Assembly: GCA_046758465.1 (NCBI GenBank)
Contig: JBHIAG010000012.1
Coordinates: 1 to 34,985 of the forward strand
Source: JBHIAG01 sp046758465
Lineage (GTDB): Bacteria; Acidobacteriota; Terriglobia; Acidiferrales; 2-02-FULL-67-57
Direction: 5' to 3'
Length of the DNA: 34,985 nt
This document shows positions 22,535 to 31,297 of this stretch, one piece after another. The notes beneath the pieces are model-generated. The model worked only from the letters and a program-made list of their open reading frames with translations, did no database searches and was not told the origin of the DNA. The position numbers were made by a program, and so were the translations under genes. The stretch's first letter is position 1, and each line of letters starts with the position of its first letter.

Positions 22535-25235
22535 AGAAGCGAATGCGGTAGGAGACTTGCAGATTGGCGCCGGGGGCGTCTACCCCCGAGCCGTGGTAGC
22601 GGTAGTTGCGGTCGAGCAGGTTCTCCAGGATAAAAAGCAAGTTGGTCTGCTCGCTCACCTGATAGCCGCCACGCAGGTTGAAGCTGGCGAAGCCCGCAGT
22701 CTTGGTAAACAAGGGAGCCGCGAGCACGCCGGGCCCGAGCACGCGGTCCTGCACCTCGGCCAGGGTCTCCCCGGTGGGCAGGAGGAGGCCGCCGGCCACC
22801 AGCCCCCGCGCCATCGCTCCGTTGTTGAAGAACTGCTCAATGCGGCTCCGCGAGCGCATGGCCCCGATGCGCTGGTCAGCTAGTTCGAGTGAGCTCAACC
22901 GGTCTTGCTTGCCCGCGAGCTGACTGTAGGCCTCGACCCAGAACCGCCCGCGCGGCTGCCAGCGCAGGCTCAGGAAACCCGTCGCCGGCGGCATACCGCC
23001 CTCCATGTCCGGCGGGCCGAGCGTGCGTTTGTCCCCGGCCCGCAGGTAGTAGAAGTTTCCGGTCAAGAACAGCGTTCGGCTCAGTTCGGCTTCAAAGCCC
23101 GTCTCCACACCCCAGAGCCGTACGTCGCCGACGTTCGACCGCACTAGAACAGGTCGCGGCTCTGCCGCGACGAATACGGCTCCGGAAGCGGCCTGGTTCA
23201 CAATCTCCTGCCCCCCAAGCCTCGTGCCCACCGCCCCCGGCGGCAGCAGCAGCGTCCGCTTGGTGATGAAGTCTTTGATGTCGGAAACGAAACCACCGAG
23301 CGACGCCGTAACCCGGCGGCGGCGGAATTTCACTCCCAGCTCGTAGTTGAACAGGCTCTCGGGAGCAAGCTGTCTGACGCGCTGGCCGCTCGCTTCCGCA
23401 CTCGCATCCGCCGTGCTGCCCACCCTACCCCCGGCCGGCACCGCCTCGCTCGAAGTCACTTCAAAGCCGTTCGACGTCAACCCGACGGAACTGAAATCGG
23501 TCGTGTTCGGTGCGCGAAATCCACGGCTCACCTGCCCGCTCAGGTACAGATGGGAAGTCATCCGGAACACCACACCCAGGTTGAACGTGAAGTCCTGGAG
23601 CGTCGTCGAGAAATCTGGCACCGTGGGTTGGCCTGAGGGACCGAGCGGGTTCTTGTCCGCAAACGTACGGAATCGAAACGCGCTGTAACGCAGCCCGCCC
23701 TGCGCCCGCACACGATTCGCTAGCAGGTCGGCGCTGTGCTGGTAAAACACCCCGTAGGTCGTATAGCGAGAGCCATCCGGAAACCGCCCACGCACCACAC
23801 TGCGATTGCCTGTCGCCGGGTCGAACTCAGTCGCCCGTGAGGCAATGGACTCGGCGTAGACCTCGCCGCCAAACACCAGCACCTGGCGGCTGCCGATGTG
23901 CGAACTCCCCTGCACCTGGTAGCCAAACACATCCACCGCGTTGAACTCATCGCGAATCGGCGCCCGGAAGTTGCCCGCCCCGCCTTGCTGAGTGCGATCA
24001 TCCCGTTGCCGGTTGTAGGAGAATGTGCCGACCAGCGAATCCAGCCCGCCGAGTCGCTGTTTTTCATAGCGCAGATAGAGGAAGTCCAACATTTGTGGAT
24101 CAAAGGCATGAATCAAATCGCCGTTGCCACCGTTGAGCCGGTCGTAGCGCCGCCCACCGTGCTGTTCGCTGCGATGGTAAGAGGCGACGACAGCATGCTC
24201 CGGCGCCGGACGCCAGGAAAAGCGCGCATACCCGCCCCACTGCGTAAATGCCGTGTCCTGCAACCGTGTCCCCAACACCTTCGGGGAAAGCCCCAGAAAC
24301 CGCCGCACCGCCGCATGCGAATCCTCTCCCCGGCCAGCCCGTACATCCTGTACCCGCCGCCCCGAAACCCCTCCGAACACATTCCACCGCGCCCCGCCGT
24401 AGGAGAGGCGCGCGCTGCCACCGCCGGCCAAGTCCGCACTGCGGAAGAAAGGAACAATTTCCCCGTGCAGGCGCTTCCCCGCCGCCTCCAAGTACGGCCG
24501 CACCGGCAGGACGTTCACCGTACCCCCCAAACTGTCACTGCCGTACTGCGCCGAATTTGGTCCGCGCTCGATTTCCACTCGCTCAACAAAGCTTGGGTCA
24601 ATCAAGGCAAAATACTGGTTCGGGCCGGGCCGGAAGGTGGAGGTGTTGTAGCGCACGCCATCGATCAGGTGCACAACCTGTTGGCCGGTCAACCCGCGGA
24701 TGATGACCGCAGCCTGATGGGTGCTGGTTTGCTGAATTTGAATCCCCACTTCTTCGCGCAAAGCCTGTGCCAACAGGAACCCCGGGCGCCGCAAGAGCTT
24801 CCCCTCACTCACTACGTTCACCTCGCTTGGCAGCGCGAAGGCTTCTTGCACCTCCCCGCGCAGCGGCGTCACCGTGACGCTGGTGGTGAGTCGGCCCACA
24901 TGCAGGACCAATTCCACCGGCTCCCTCACCCCCGCCGTGACCTCCACGGCCGCCTGCGTCGGCTGCATCCCGGGCGCTTCCGCGACCAGTTCGTAGCTGC
25001 CAGCCGGAACCTCCGTGAAGAGAAATTCTCCGCGCGCGCCGGTCGTACTCGTCGCGACGAGCACCTGCCCGGGGCGATAGAGCGCCACCCGAGCGCCCGC
25101 GACCACGGCACCGCTTTGATCCACCACGCGACCCGGCAGGTTGCCCGCTTCCGCCACCCCCGCCGCCCCGGCAAAAGCCAGCAGGGGCCACCAGATAAAC
25201 AGTGAAAAGAATTGTCGAAGGCCTTTTAGTCGCAT
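22533..25235 (-). CDS. TonB-dependent outer-membrane receptor with carboxypeptidase-regulatory-like domain
   Basis: Outer-membrane importer of 900 aa. The signal peptide is about residues 1-30 (QFFSLFIWWPLLAFAGAAG). A carboxypeptidase-regulatory-like beta domain (about 31-113: VVDQSGAVVAGARVALY, GEFLFTEVPAGSYEL) follows. A TonB-box-like TTSVTVTP leads into the plug (about 115-250: VIIRGLTGQQVVHLIDGVRYN, VERVEIERGPNSAQYGSDSLGG), then the 22-strand barrel ending LQVSYRIRF. The plug resembles haem/haemoglobin-type or siderophore receptors; the ligand is uncertain. ATG 25235 is chosen because it starts the signal peptide. The promoter contains a palindrome expected to bind the adjacent Fur-family regulator. 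Confidence 0.9.
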   Translation of the reverse strand: MRLKGLRQFFSLFIWWPLLAFAGAAGVAEAGNLPGRVVDQSGAVVAGARVALYRPGQVLVATSTTGARGEFLFTEVPAGSYELVAEAPGMQPTQAAVEVTAGVREPVELVLHVGRLTTSVTVTPLRGEVQEAFALPSEVNVVSEGKLLRRPGFLLAQALREEVGIQIQQTSTHQAAVIIRGLTGQQVVHLIDGVRYNTSTFRPGPNQYFALIDPSFVERVEIERGPNSAQYGSDSLGGTVNVLPVRPYLEAAGKRLHGEIVPFFRSADLAGGGSARLSYGGARWNVFGGVSGRRVQDVRAGRGEDSHAAVRRFLGLSPKVLGTRLQDTAFTQWGGYARFSWRPAPEHAVVASYHRSEQHGGRRYDRLNGGNGDLIHAFDPQMLDFLYLRYEKQRLGGLDSLVGTFSYNRQRDDRTQQGGAGNFRAPIRDEFNAVDVFGYQVQGSSHIGSRQVLVFGGEVYAESIASRATEFDPATGNRSVVRGRFPDGSRYTTYGVFYQHSADLLANRVRAQGGLRYSAFRFRTFADKNPLGPSGQPTVPDFSTTLQDFTFNLGVVFRMTSHLYLSGQVSRGFRAPNTTDFSSVGLTSNGFEVTSSEAVPAGGRVGSTADASAEASGQRVRQLAPESLFNYELGVKFRRRRVTASLGGFVSDIKDFITKRTLLLPPGAVGTRLGGQEIVNQAASGAVFVAAEPRPVLVRSNVGDVRLWGVETGFEAELSRTLFLTGNFYYLRAGDKRTLGPPDMEGGMPPATGFLSLRWQPRGRFWVEAYSQLAGKQDRLSSLELADQRIGAMRSRSRIEQFFNNGAMARGLVAGGLLLPTGETLAEVQDRVLGPGVLAAPLFTKTAGFASFNLRGGYQVSEQTNLLFILENLLDRNYRYHGSGVDAPGANLQVSYRIRF

Positions 25236-25254
25236 GGAGCAGGAGGCGGCGCGA

Positions 25255-25282
25255 GTTATATGCAACTGAGTTGCATGTCCAA
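25255..25282 (-). promoter_or_regulatory. TonB receptor promoter with embedded Fur-type operator
   Basis: Minus-strand TTGGAC (25282-25277) and TATAAC (25260-25255) are spaced by 16 bp. The spacer is almost exactly the palindrome ATGCAAC-tga-GTTGCAT (25260-25276). A repressor bound there would block RNA polymerase directly. Confidence 0.7.
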
Positions 25283-25344
25283 CGCAAACTGTACTGCCCC
25301 GCTCCCGCCACGTCAAGAGGAACACAGGGCGCGCGCCAAGAAAC

Positions 25345-25375
25345 TGTTGCAAGCTAATTGCAACAAGATGCAACA
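25345..25375. promoter_or_regulatory. Second Fur-type palindrome plus half-site
   Basis: TGTTGCAA-gctaa-TTGCAACA (25345-25365) is a perfect 8-5-8 inverted repeat. Its 17-bp core TTGCAAGCTAATTGCAA aligns with the TonB promoter operator. A half-site ATGCAACA follows at 25368-25375. It lies upstream of the receptor promoter, just past the regulator's stop. Confidence 0.6.
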
Positions 25376-25379
25376 GGAA

Positions 25380-25826
25380 TTATCGCCGGCAGGCCGTGCA
25401 GTAGCCACCCATCTCGACCCGCACCACGGCGATGTGAAACTGGCAGTCGCGTTCGATTTGCCCCTTCAGGCGATCGAAGAGCGTGCTCTCAAACTCCCGA
25501 ATCTTGCCGCAGCGCAGGCAGGCCATATGGATGTGGTCGCGCGACGGCCGCCGCTCATAGTAGTGACTGGTGCCACCGAGGTGGAGCAAGTCCAGCTCGT
25601 CCACCAACCCGTGGCGTTTCAAGAGGTTGAGCGTGCGGTAGACCGTGACGCGATCAATTGACGCATCCACGCTCCGCGCCTTGCGCTGGATGGTTCCGGC
25701 GTCCAGATGCTTGGTCGCCGACTCGATGACTTCCAGAATCACGCGACGTTGCCGCGTCATCCGTACGCCGCGCCCCAAGAGTTCGGCTTGCAAGCGCCCC
25801 GGCGTCGCCGTTCCCGGCATCGGCAT
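25380..25826 (-). CDS. Fur-family transcriptional regulator
   Basis: Metal-responsive dimeric repressor of 148 aa (Fur, Zur or PerR type). The winged-helix domain (about 10-85) has MTRQRRVILEVIESATKHLDA and the recognition helix region DRVTVYRTLNLLKRHGLVDE. The C-terminal domain has HYYERRPSRDHIHMACLRCGKI (regulatory metal histidines and first CxxC) and GYCTACRR (second CxxC), the pairs that hold structural zinc. AGGAGG lies 5 nt before the ATG at 25826. Its promoter and that of the adjacent TonB receptor both carry TTGCAA-type palindromes, which argues for control of metal uptake and for autoregulation. Iron is the likeliest signal but zinc or manganese fit equally well from sequence. Confidence 0.92.
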   Translation of the reverse strand: MPMPGTATPGRLQAELLGRGVRMTRQRRVILEVIESATKHLDAGTIQRKARSVDASIDRVTVYRTLNLLKRHGLVDELDLLHLGGTSHYYERRPSRDHIHMACLRCGKIREFESTLFDRLKGQIERDCQFHIAVVRVEMGGYCTACRR

Positions 25827-25840
25827 AGAGGCCTCCTGAA

Positions 25841-25887
25841 GTGAAATTTTGTTGCAACAAGCTACCCGGAGCGGGGCACTTTGTCAA
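25841..25887 (-). promoter_or_regulatory. Promoter and operator of the Fur-family gene
   Basis: Minus-strand TTGACA (25887-25882), a 17-bp spacer and TAGCTT (25864-25859). The palindrome TTGTTGCAACAA (25849-25860) touches the -10 and covers the expected start point. It carries the same TTGCAA core as the two sites near the TonB receptor, pointing to autoregulation. Confidence 0.65.
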
Positions 25888-25909
25888 GGGGAGGCGGCCG
25901 GGGGAAGGT

Positions 25910-27025
25910 CTATCGGGATGCGGGGAGCAAAGCGACGCCTGTGCGCCGCAACTCCTCGACGTAGCGCTCGATCTCAGCCACCAACTCCGGGACAATACGG
26001 CCCTCCGGTACCCGCTTGATGGCCACCCCGTCCCGGTAAATCACTCCGTTGCCCCGGCCGCAGGCCACGCCCAGCTGCGCCGTGCGCGCTTCTCCGGGGC
26101 CGTTCACCGCGCAGCCCATCACGGCCAGGTGCAGCGGCTCGGTGATGTGTGCCGTGTGCTTCTCAATCTCGCCGGCGATTTTGAACAAGTCCACTTCCAG
26201 CCGGCCGCAGGTTGGGCAGGCCACCACAATCAGCCCGCGGGCGCGAATCTGCAACGCCTTCAAAATCTCGTACGCCACCCGCACTTCCTCCACCGGATCA
26301 GTGGCAAGGGACACACGGATCGTGTCGCCGATGCCCTCGGCCAGCAGCATCCCCAGTCCCACGGACGATTTGATGGTGCCGGCAAAGGCCGTCCCGGCCT
26401 CGGTAATCCCGAGGTGGAAGGGGTAGTCGACCTGCGGGGCCAGGAGCCGATAGGCATCCACGGTGAGCTGCACCTGGGACGACTTCAGCGAAACGATGAT
26501 GTCCCGAAAATCGAGTTCTTCGAGGATGCGAATATGCTCCAAAGCACTTTCTACCATGGCCTCAGCGGTCGGATAGCCGTATTTCTCCAGCAAGCGTCGC
26601 TCCAGTGAGCCGGCGTTCACCCCAATCCGAATCGGCACATGACACGCCTGCGCCTTCCGCACCACCTCGCGTACTCGCTCCGGGCTGCCGATGTTGCCGG
26701 GATTGAGCCGCAGCTTCGCAATACCCGCATCGAGCGCCATCAGAGCCAGCCGATATTGAAAGTGGATGTCGGCCACCAGCGGCACTTGCGGCACCCGGCG
26801 GCAGAGCTCGGCCAAGGCCTTGGCCGCCTCGATGTCGGGCACCGCCAGTCGCACCAACTCGCAGCCGACTTCGGCCAGTTGCTCAATCTGCGCGAGGGTG
26901 GCACCTGCGTCCCGCGTATCCGTCTTGGTCATTGACTGCACCACCACCGGCGCAGGAGCGCCGATGGTCACGGCTCCCACTTCTACTGCCCGGGTGGGCC
27001 GGCGCGTGCGCATGGTTTCCAGCAT
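25910..27025 (-). CDS. ispG: 4-hydroxy-3-methylbut-2-enyl diphosphate synthase
   Basis: Penultimate MEP-pathway enzyme: a [4Fe-4S] protein that reductively opens MEcPP to HMBPP. The 371 aa match the short bacterial form. The N-terminal TIM barrel has PVVVQSMTKTDTRD and KLRLNPGNIG. The cluster ligands are Cys270, Cys273 (ACPTCGR), Cys305 (MGCAVNGPGE) and Glu312, at the same positions as in E. coli IspG. ATG 27025 is followed closely by a second Met (residue 5). The gene lies 24 bp downstream of rseP and is the last in the uppS-cdsA-dxr-rseP-ispG run. Confidence 0.97.
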   Translation of the reverse strand: MLETMRTRRPTRAVEVGAVTIGAPAPVVVQSMTKTDTRDAGATLAQIEQLAEVGCELVRLAVPDIEAAKALAELCRRVPQVPLVADIHFQYRLALMALDAGIAKLRLNPGNIGSPERVREVVRKAQACHVPIRIGVNAGSLERRLLEKYGYPTAEAMVESALEHIRILEELDFRDIIVSLKSSQVQLTVDAYRLLAPQVDYPFHLGITEAGTAFAGTIKSSVGLGMLLAEGIGDTIRVSLATDPVEEVRVAYEILKALQIRARGLIVVACPTCGRLEVDLFKIAGEIEKHTAHITEPLHLAVMGCAVNGPGEARTAQLGVACGRGNGVIYRDGVAIKRVPEGRIVPELVAEIERYVEELRRTGVALLPASR

Positions 27026-27049
27026 GGTGCTCGCTCGTCTTAGCTCGTC

Positions 27050-28387
27050 CTAGCCGCCGAAGAGTCGTGCGATGTCATTGTACATTACGATGGCAAAAAT
27101 CAGCATCAGAAACACAAAGCTCGCCTGAATCATCCGCTCTTTGAAGGCTACACTCAGGTCGCGCCGCAGTGAACCCTCAACCCCCAGCAGGAACAGGTGG
27201 CCGCCATCGAGGATGGGAATCGGCAGCAGGTTCAGCAAACCCAAGCTCAAGCTGATGAGCACCATCAGACTCACCACCGCCAGCAAGCCGCCAACCCGCG
27301 CCGCCTCCCCCGAGTACTGCACAATTCCCACGGGTCCCCGCAGCGACTTCATGCTGGCGCGCCCGGTGACCAGCCGGCCCACCAAGGTCAGGATCCAGCC
27401 GCTGGTTTCCCAGTTTTGCATCACCGATTTCTCCAGGGCTTCCAGCGGCGACAGTTTCGCCCTAATCATTCGCGGTCCGAGCTGCACCCCGAGCAACCAC
27501 CGGTTTTCCTGCGCGTCATAGGCGGGCTGAACGGTCACTGTCTGCTCTGCCCCGCCGCGCTCGATGGTGAGTTCAACAGGCACGCCCTCGAACTTCTGCA
27601 ACCGGTCCGAAACCGGATTGAACTCTCCCGGCAACGCGTTCAAGCGTTCGCCGTTCAGCGCCAGCAAAACGTCGCCAGCCTGAAGGCCTGCTCGTTCTGC
27701 CGGCGTTCCCGCCATCACGCTTTGGATCACCCGCGGGTGCGGGTCATACGGAGCCCAGCCGACAAACCCTACGCGTTCGCCTTCCTCCGCAAGCGGAGTC
27801 AACTCGGCTGTTCGGATTTCCCCGCCCCGCTCCAGCGTAACCCGCATCGGCTGCCCGGCACTGATCGCAGTTTGCACCATCACGTCGCGCCAGCGGGGCT
27901 CTTTCAAACCGTCCAGTGCCAGGATGCGGTCGCCAGCCTGAAGGCCTGCCGTGGCTGCCGGCGAGTCCGCCACCACCCTGCCAATCACCGCTGCCTCCTC
28001 ATAGAAAGCGGGACGCTCGTAGCGGTAAGTAAACAGCGCGGCGAGCAGCAGCACCGCCAGCACCAGGTTCATCACCGGACCCGCCAGCGCCACCAGCGCC
28101 CGCTGCCAGCGTGGCTTGGCGAGAAATTCGTCCGGGTCCCCGGCCCGCTCTTCACTGGGATTGTCGCCCGCCATCTTCACATACCCGCCCAAGGGCAACG
28201 CGCTGAGCCGGTAGTCGGTGGCCCCGCGCTTCAGGCCGAACAGTCGTTTCCCAAACCCGATGGAGAAAATATCCACGCGAATCCCAAGCAGCTTGGCAGC
28301 GAGGAAATGGCCCCACTCGTGCACCAGCACCACCAAGCCCAACACAATCGCTCCAACGAGGACCGAAAACAACGTCCCTACCTCCAA
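27050..28387 (-). CDS. rseP: Site-2 intramembrane metalloprotease RseP
   Basis: Inner-membrane zinc protease that cleaves anti-sigma factors and signal-peptide remnants. The 445-aa protein has the zinc motif HEWGH (His23, Glu24, His27) in the first membrane segment, two periplasmic PDZ domains (about 120-200 and 215-295), a third-segment LDG motif (IPILDGGHL) and a final membrane helix. Both PDZ domains contain AGLQAGD, encoded by an identical 21-bp sequence. The start overlaps the dxr stop by 10 bp. Confidence 0.95.
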   Translation of the reverse strand: MEVGTLFSVLVGAIVLGLVVLVHEWGHFLAAKLLGIRVDIFSIGFGKRLFGLKRGATDYRLSALPLGGYVKMAGDNPSEERAGDPDEFLAKPRWQRALVALAGPVMNLVLAVLLLAALFTYRYERPAFYEEAAVIGRVVADSPAATAGLQAGDRILALDGLKEPRWRDVMVQTAISAGQPMRVTLERGGEIRTAELTPLAEEGERVGFVGWAPYDPHPRVIQSVMAGTPAERAGLQAGDVLLALNGERLNALPGEFNPVSDRLQKFEGVPVELTIERGGAEQTVTVQPAYDAQENRWLLGVQLGPRMIRAKLSPLEALEKSVMQNWETSGWILTLVGRLVTGRASMKSLRGPVGIVQYSGEAARVGGLLAVVSLMVLISLSLGLLNLLPIPILDGGHLFLLGVEGSLRRDLSVAFKERMIQASFVFLMLIFAIVMYNDIARLFGG

Positions 28388-29568
28388 CGCCGCCCGGAGC
28401 GCGCCAGTTGCCTCAGCACCTGCTCCGCGTACGCACGTGCATCCCGGTCACACGCGCGGACTTGCTCGAGGGAGCGCAGCTCGACCACCGCCGCAGCGCC
28501 CAGGACGCGCTCGATTAACTCGGGAATCTGACTGAACCGGAGGCGCCGCTGCAAAAAGGCGTTCACCGCCACCTCGTCGGCGGCGTTCAGCACGCAGGGC
28601 AGCGAACCACCGGTTTCAAGTGCTTTCCGGGCCAGCGCCAAGCAGGGGAATCTCTTCACGTCCGGCGGCCGGAACTCCAGCTTCTGCATTCTGCTCCAAT
28701 CAATCTGCCGCTCGTTGCGCGCGACACGCTCGGGATAGGTGAGCGCGTACTGAATCGGCAGGCGCATGTCCGGCGGTGCCAACTGCGCCACCACCGAGCC
28801 ATCCACGAACTCGACCAGCGAGTGCACGCTCGACTGCGGGTGAATCAGCACATCAATTTGTTCCGGACGGAGCCCGAAGAGCCAGCGTGCCTCGATGATC
28901 TCAAACCCTTTGTTCATCAAGGTAGCGGAGTCGATTGTAATCCGCTTTCCCATCCGCCAGTTTGGGTGCCGCAAGGCTTGTCGGGGCGCCACGCGCTCCA
29001 GCCGCTTGCGAGCCCAGGTGCGGAAGGGCCCTCCCGAGGCAGTCAGAACGAGTCGTTTGATTTCGTGTCGATGCCCCGCGCGCAAACATTGGTGGGCGGC
29101 ATTGTGTTCGCTGTCGACCGGCAAGATTTCGACCCCGGCAGCGTGCGCCGCGCGCGTGAGTAGCTCGCCCGCGGCCACCAGGCTTTCCTTGTTGGCCAGC
29201 GCCACTCGCTTGCGGGCCGTCAGCGCCAGATAGGTGGCCTCCAGCCCTGTAATGCCAACAATCGCTGAAACCACCGTGTCCGTTTCCGGGTGTGTCGCCG
29301 CCGCATTCAGGCCCTCGCGGCCCCACAGAATGGCCGGCTCGGGGGCGACGCCGAGTGCCGCCAAGCCTTCGCGCAGCATGGGAATCGCAGCTTCCGACGC
29401 CACCGAAACGAGCGCGGGGCGAAACCGTGCCACCTGCCCGGCCAGTGCCTCAACGTTTTGTCCCGCCGCCAGCGCCACCACACGCAGGCGGTCGCGCAAC
29501 TGATCAACGACCTGCAAACACTGCTGGCCGATCGAGCCCGTCGAACCGAGGATGGCCACACCTTGCAT
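28378..29568 (-). CDS. dxr: 1-deoxy-D-xylulose 5-phosphate reductoisomerase
   Basis: NADPH-dependent first committed enzyme of the MEP pathway (DXP to MEP). The N-terminal nucleotide fold begins QGVAILGSTGSIGQQCL. The metal and substrate region has PVDSEHNA, LTASGGPF and NKGFEIIEARWLF, followed by HPQSSVHSLVEFVDGS, all standard for Dxr. About 396 aa, normal length. ATG 29568 is chosen; a GTG immediately before it (29571) is in frame. The gene starts about 10 bp after cdsA. Confidence 0.97.
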   Translation of the reverse strand: MQGVAILGSTGSIGQQCLQVVDQLRDRLRVVALAAGQNVEALAGQVARFRPALVSVASEAAIPMLREGLAALGVAPEPAILWGREGLNAAATHPETDTVVSAIVGITGLEATYLALTARKRVALANKESLVAAGELLTRAAHAAGVEILPVDSEHNAAHQCLRAGHRHEIKRLVLTASGGPFRTWARKRLERVAPRQALRHPNWRMGKRITIDSATLMNKGFEIIEARWLFGLRPEQIDVLIHPQSSVHSLVEFVDGSVVAQLAPPDMRLPIQYALTYPERVARNERQIDWSRMQKLEFRPPDVKRFPCLALARKALETGGSLPCVLNAADEVAVNAFLQRRLRFSQIPELIERVLGAAAVVELRSLEQVRACDRDARAYAEQVLRQLARSGRRWR

Positions 29569-29577
29569 CACATTCTC

Positions 29578-30378
29578 TCACCGAGACAACACGAAAAAGC
29601 AATAGTACCACAGCGTAGGGACAGCCAGGAGCAGGCTGTCTATGCGGTCGAGCATACCTCCGTGCCCCGGCAGGAGCTGAGAGGAGTCTTTCACTCCCGC
29701 GCCGCGCTTGAGCGCTGATTCAACCAGGTCGCCCATCTGTGCAGCTAGGTTGAGCGCCAGCGGCAGGGCGAGGGCGTGAATGAGTGAAGAATCCGGGAAC
29801 CAACCCATTCGCCGCACCAGCCAAAAACCCACGGCGAGCGTTGCCACCAAACTCGCCAGACTCCCTTCCATCGTCTTCCCCGGACTCACCCGTGGCGCGA
29901 GCTTGTGCCGGCCCAGGACTCGTCCTCCGTAGTAGGCCGCCGTGTCCCCCACCCAGATGAGCACCAGCAGCAGCAGCACGAGCTTCGGCCCGGACGGTCT
30001 TGCATGCAGGTCCAACAGAAAGCCGAAAGGCAAGGCCACGTAGAGCAAACCCAGCATGCCGGTGGCCGCGCCGGGCAAAATCTCGCTGTGGTTCTTGCGG
30101 AGAAAAAACTCGCTCACGAGCAACAAAAGCCCTGCCGCGACAAGGGCCATGAGCAGGTACGCGGGGCTTCGCCAACCCAGAAGACACAACCCCAGCCCGC
30201 CCAGATAGCTCACTCCCCGCGGGGACACTTGGCCCATCCGCCCGGCCAACTCAAAGTATTCCCAGAGGCTCGACCCCATAACAGGAAGGACCGCCAGGAA
30301 CAACAGCCACCCGGGACCCCACCAGACCAGGACAACAACGATCGGAATAAGTACTACGGCGGTGAGAACTCTTTTCAT
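29578..30378 (-). CDS. cdsA: Phosphatidate cytidylyltransferase
   Basis: Integral membrane enzyme making CDP-diacylglycerol from phosphatidate and CTP, the branch point of phospholipid synthesis. The 266-aa form has about eight membrane segments. The family signature near the C-terminus is SALKRGAGVKDSSQLLPGHG followed by GMLDRIDS. WVGDTAAYYGGR and SPGKTMEGS are upstream landmarks. ATG 30378 (MKRVLTAVVL) is preferred; the open frame extends 13 codons further to a TTG at 30417. The gene lies between uppS and dxr, as in many bacteria. Confidence 0.95.
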   Translation of the reverse strand: MKRVLTAVVLIPIVVVLVWWGPGWLLFLAVLPVMGSSLWEYFELAGRMGQVSPRGVSYLGGLGLCLLGWRSPAYLLMALVAAGLLLLVSEFFLRKNHSEILPGAATGMLGLLYVALPFGFLLDLHARPSGPKLVLLLLVLIWVGDTAAYYGGRVLGRHKLAPRVSPGKTMEGSLASLVATLAVGFWLVRRMGWFPDSSLIHALALPLALNLAAQMGDLVESALKRGAGVKDSSQLLPGHGGMLDRIDSLLLAVPTLWYYCFFVLSR

Positions 30379-30429
30379 CTCGGCAACTGCAAGGATTGTA
30401 CCAAGCAGGAAGGGCAAAGACTGTGGGTT

Positions 30430-31275
30430 TTAGCGTTTCGGTGCCGTCTGCTGCGTGTCGATGGCCGCAGGAGCACGCAATCTTTCCGATTCGTCGGCGT
30501 CGGCCAGCGGCGAGAGCGCGCCATAGCGACGCTCGCGCTGCTGGTAGCCATAAATCGCTTGCAACAGATGGCTCTCCTTGAATTCCGGCCAGAGAGTGTC
30601 GGTCACCCAGATTTCAGCGTAGGCGATTTGCCAGAGCAGGAAGTTGCTTACCCGCATCTCCCCGCTCGTGCGGATCAGTAAGTCCGGATCGGGGAGGTTG
30701 TGCGTGTAGAGGCGGGCGGCGAGGTCTTCCTCTTCGATTCGGCCGGTGAACCCGTCGCGCCGGTGGGCTTCCAGCAGGGCGTTCACCGCATCTAGGAGTT
30801 CGGCCCGGGCAGTGTAGTTGAGCGCCATCACCAGTTGCATCCCGGTATTTTCGCGCGTGGCTGCCACGGCGCGCGCTATATCCTGCTGTACGGTTTCAGG
30901 CAGCTCCTTCCAGCGTCCAATCACCCGCAAGCAGACGTTGTTCCGGTCGAGCGTACTCAGTTCTTTCCGCACGTATTCCCGTAAGAGCTTCATCAGAAAA
31001 TCCACTTCTTTTCGCGGCCGTTTCCAGTTGTCAAGCGAAAAAGCATAGAGGGTGAGCACCGAAATGCCCATCTGCGCGCAGAGCTCGACCATCCGCCGCA
31101 CCACACGCACGCCGGCCCGGTGGCCGGCGATGCGCGGCAAGTGCCGTCGCCGCGCCCAGCGCCCGTTGCCGTCCATAATGATGGCGATGTGACGAGGCAG
31201 GCGGCTGCGGTCAATCTTGGCCCACAGGCTCTCCGCCGCGCTGCCCTTCTTGAACAAGCTTTGCGACTGACTCAT
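30430..31275 (-). CDS. uppS: Undecaprenyl diphosphate synthase
   Basis: cis-Prenyltransferase that elongates farnesyl diphosphate to the C55 carrier for peptidoglycan and O-antigen. The 281-aa protein has HIAIIMDGNGRWA (catalytic Asp35), GHRAGVRVVRRMV, TLYAFSLDNWKRP and the C-terminal DLLIRTSGEMRVSNFLLWQ plus LWPEF, all canonical. A short tail after ALSPLADADESERLRAP is variable. ATG 31275 is chosen; upstream codons to 31326 overlap the promoter. Confidence 0.96.
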   Translation of the reverse strand: MSQSQSLFKKGSAAESLWAKIDRSRLPRHIAIIMDGNGRWARRRHLPRIAGHRAGVRVVRRMVELCAQMGISVLTLYAFSLDNWKRPRKEVDFLMKLLREYVRKELSTLDRNNVCLRVIGRWKELPETVQQDIARAVAATRENTGMQLVMALNYTARAELLDAVNALLEAHRRDGFTGRIEEEDLAARLYTHNLPDPDLLIRTSGEMRVSNFLLWQIAYAEIWVTDTLWPEFKESHLLQAIYGYQQRERRYGALSPLADADESERLRAPAAIDTQQTAPKR

Positions 31276-31297
31276 GAGAAAATCGCGACCTTCCGGC

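Noticed and set aside
23898..25205. 435-codon plus-strand open frame opposite the TonB receptor
   Set aside because: It is His/Arg/Pro-rich shadow translation of a clear TonB receptor.
25236..25373. Longer N-terminus of the TonB receptor
   Set aside because: The extra 46 residues would be read through the promoter and operator, and a proper signal peptide begins at the ATG at 25235.
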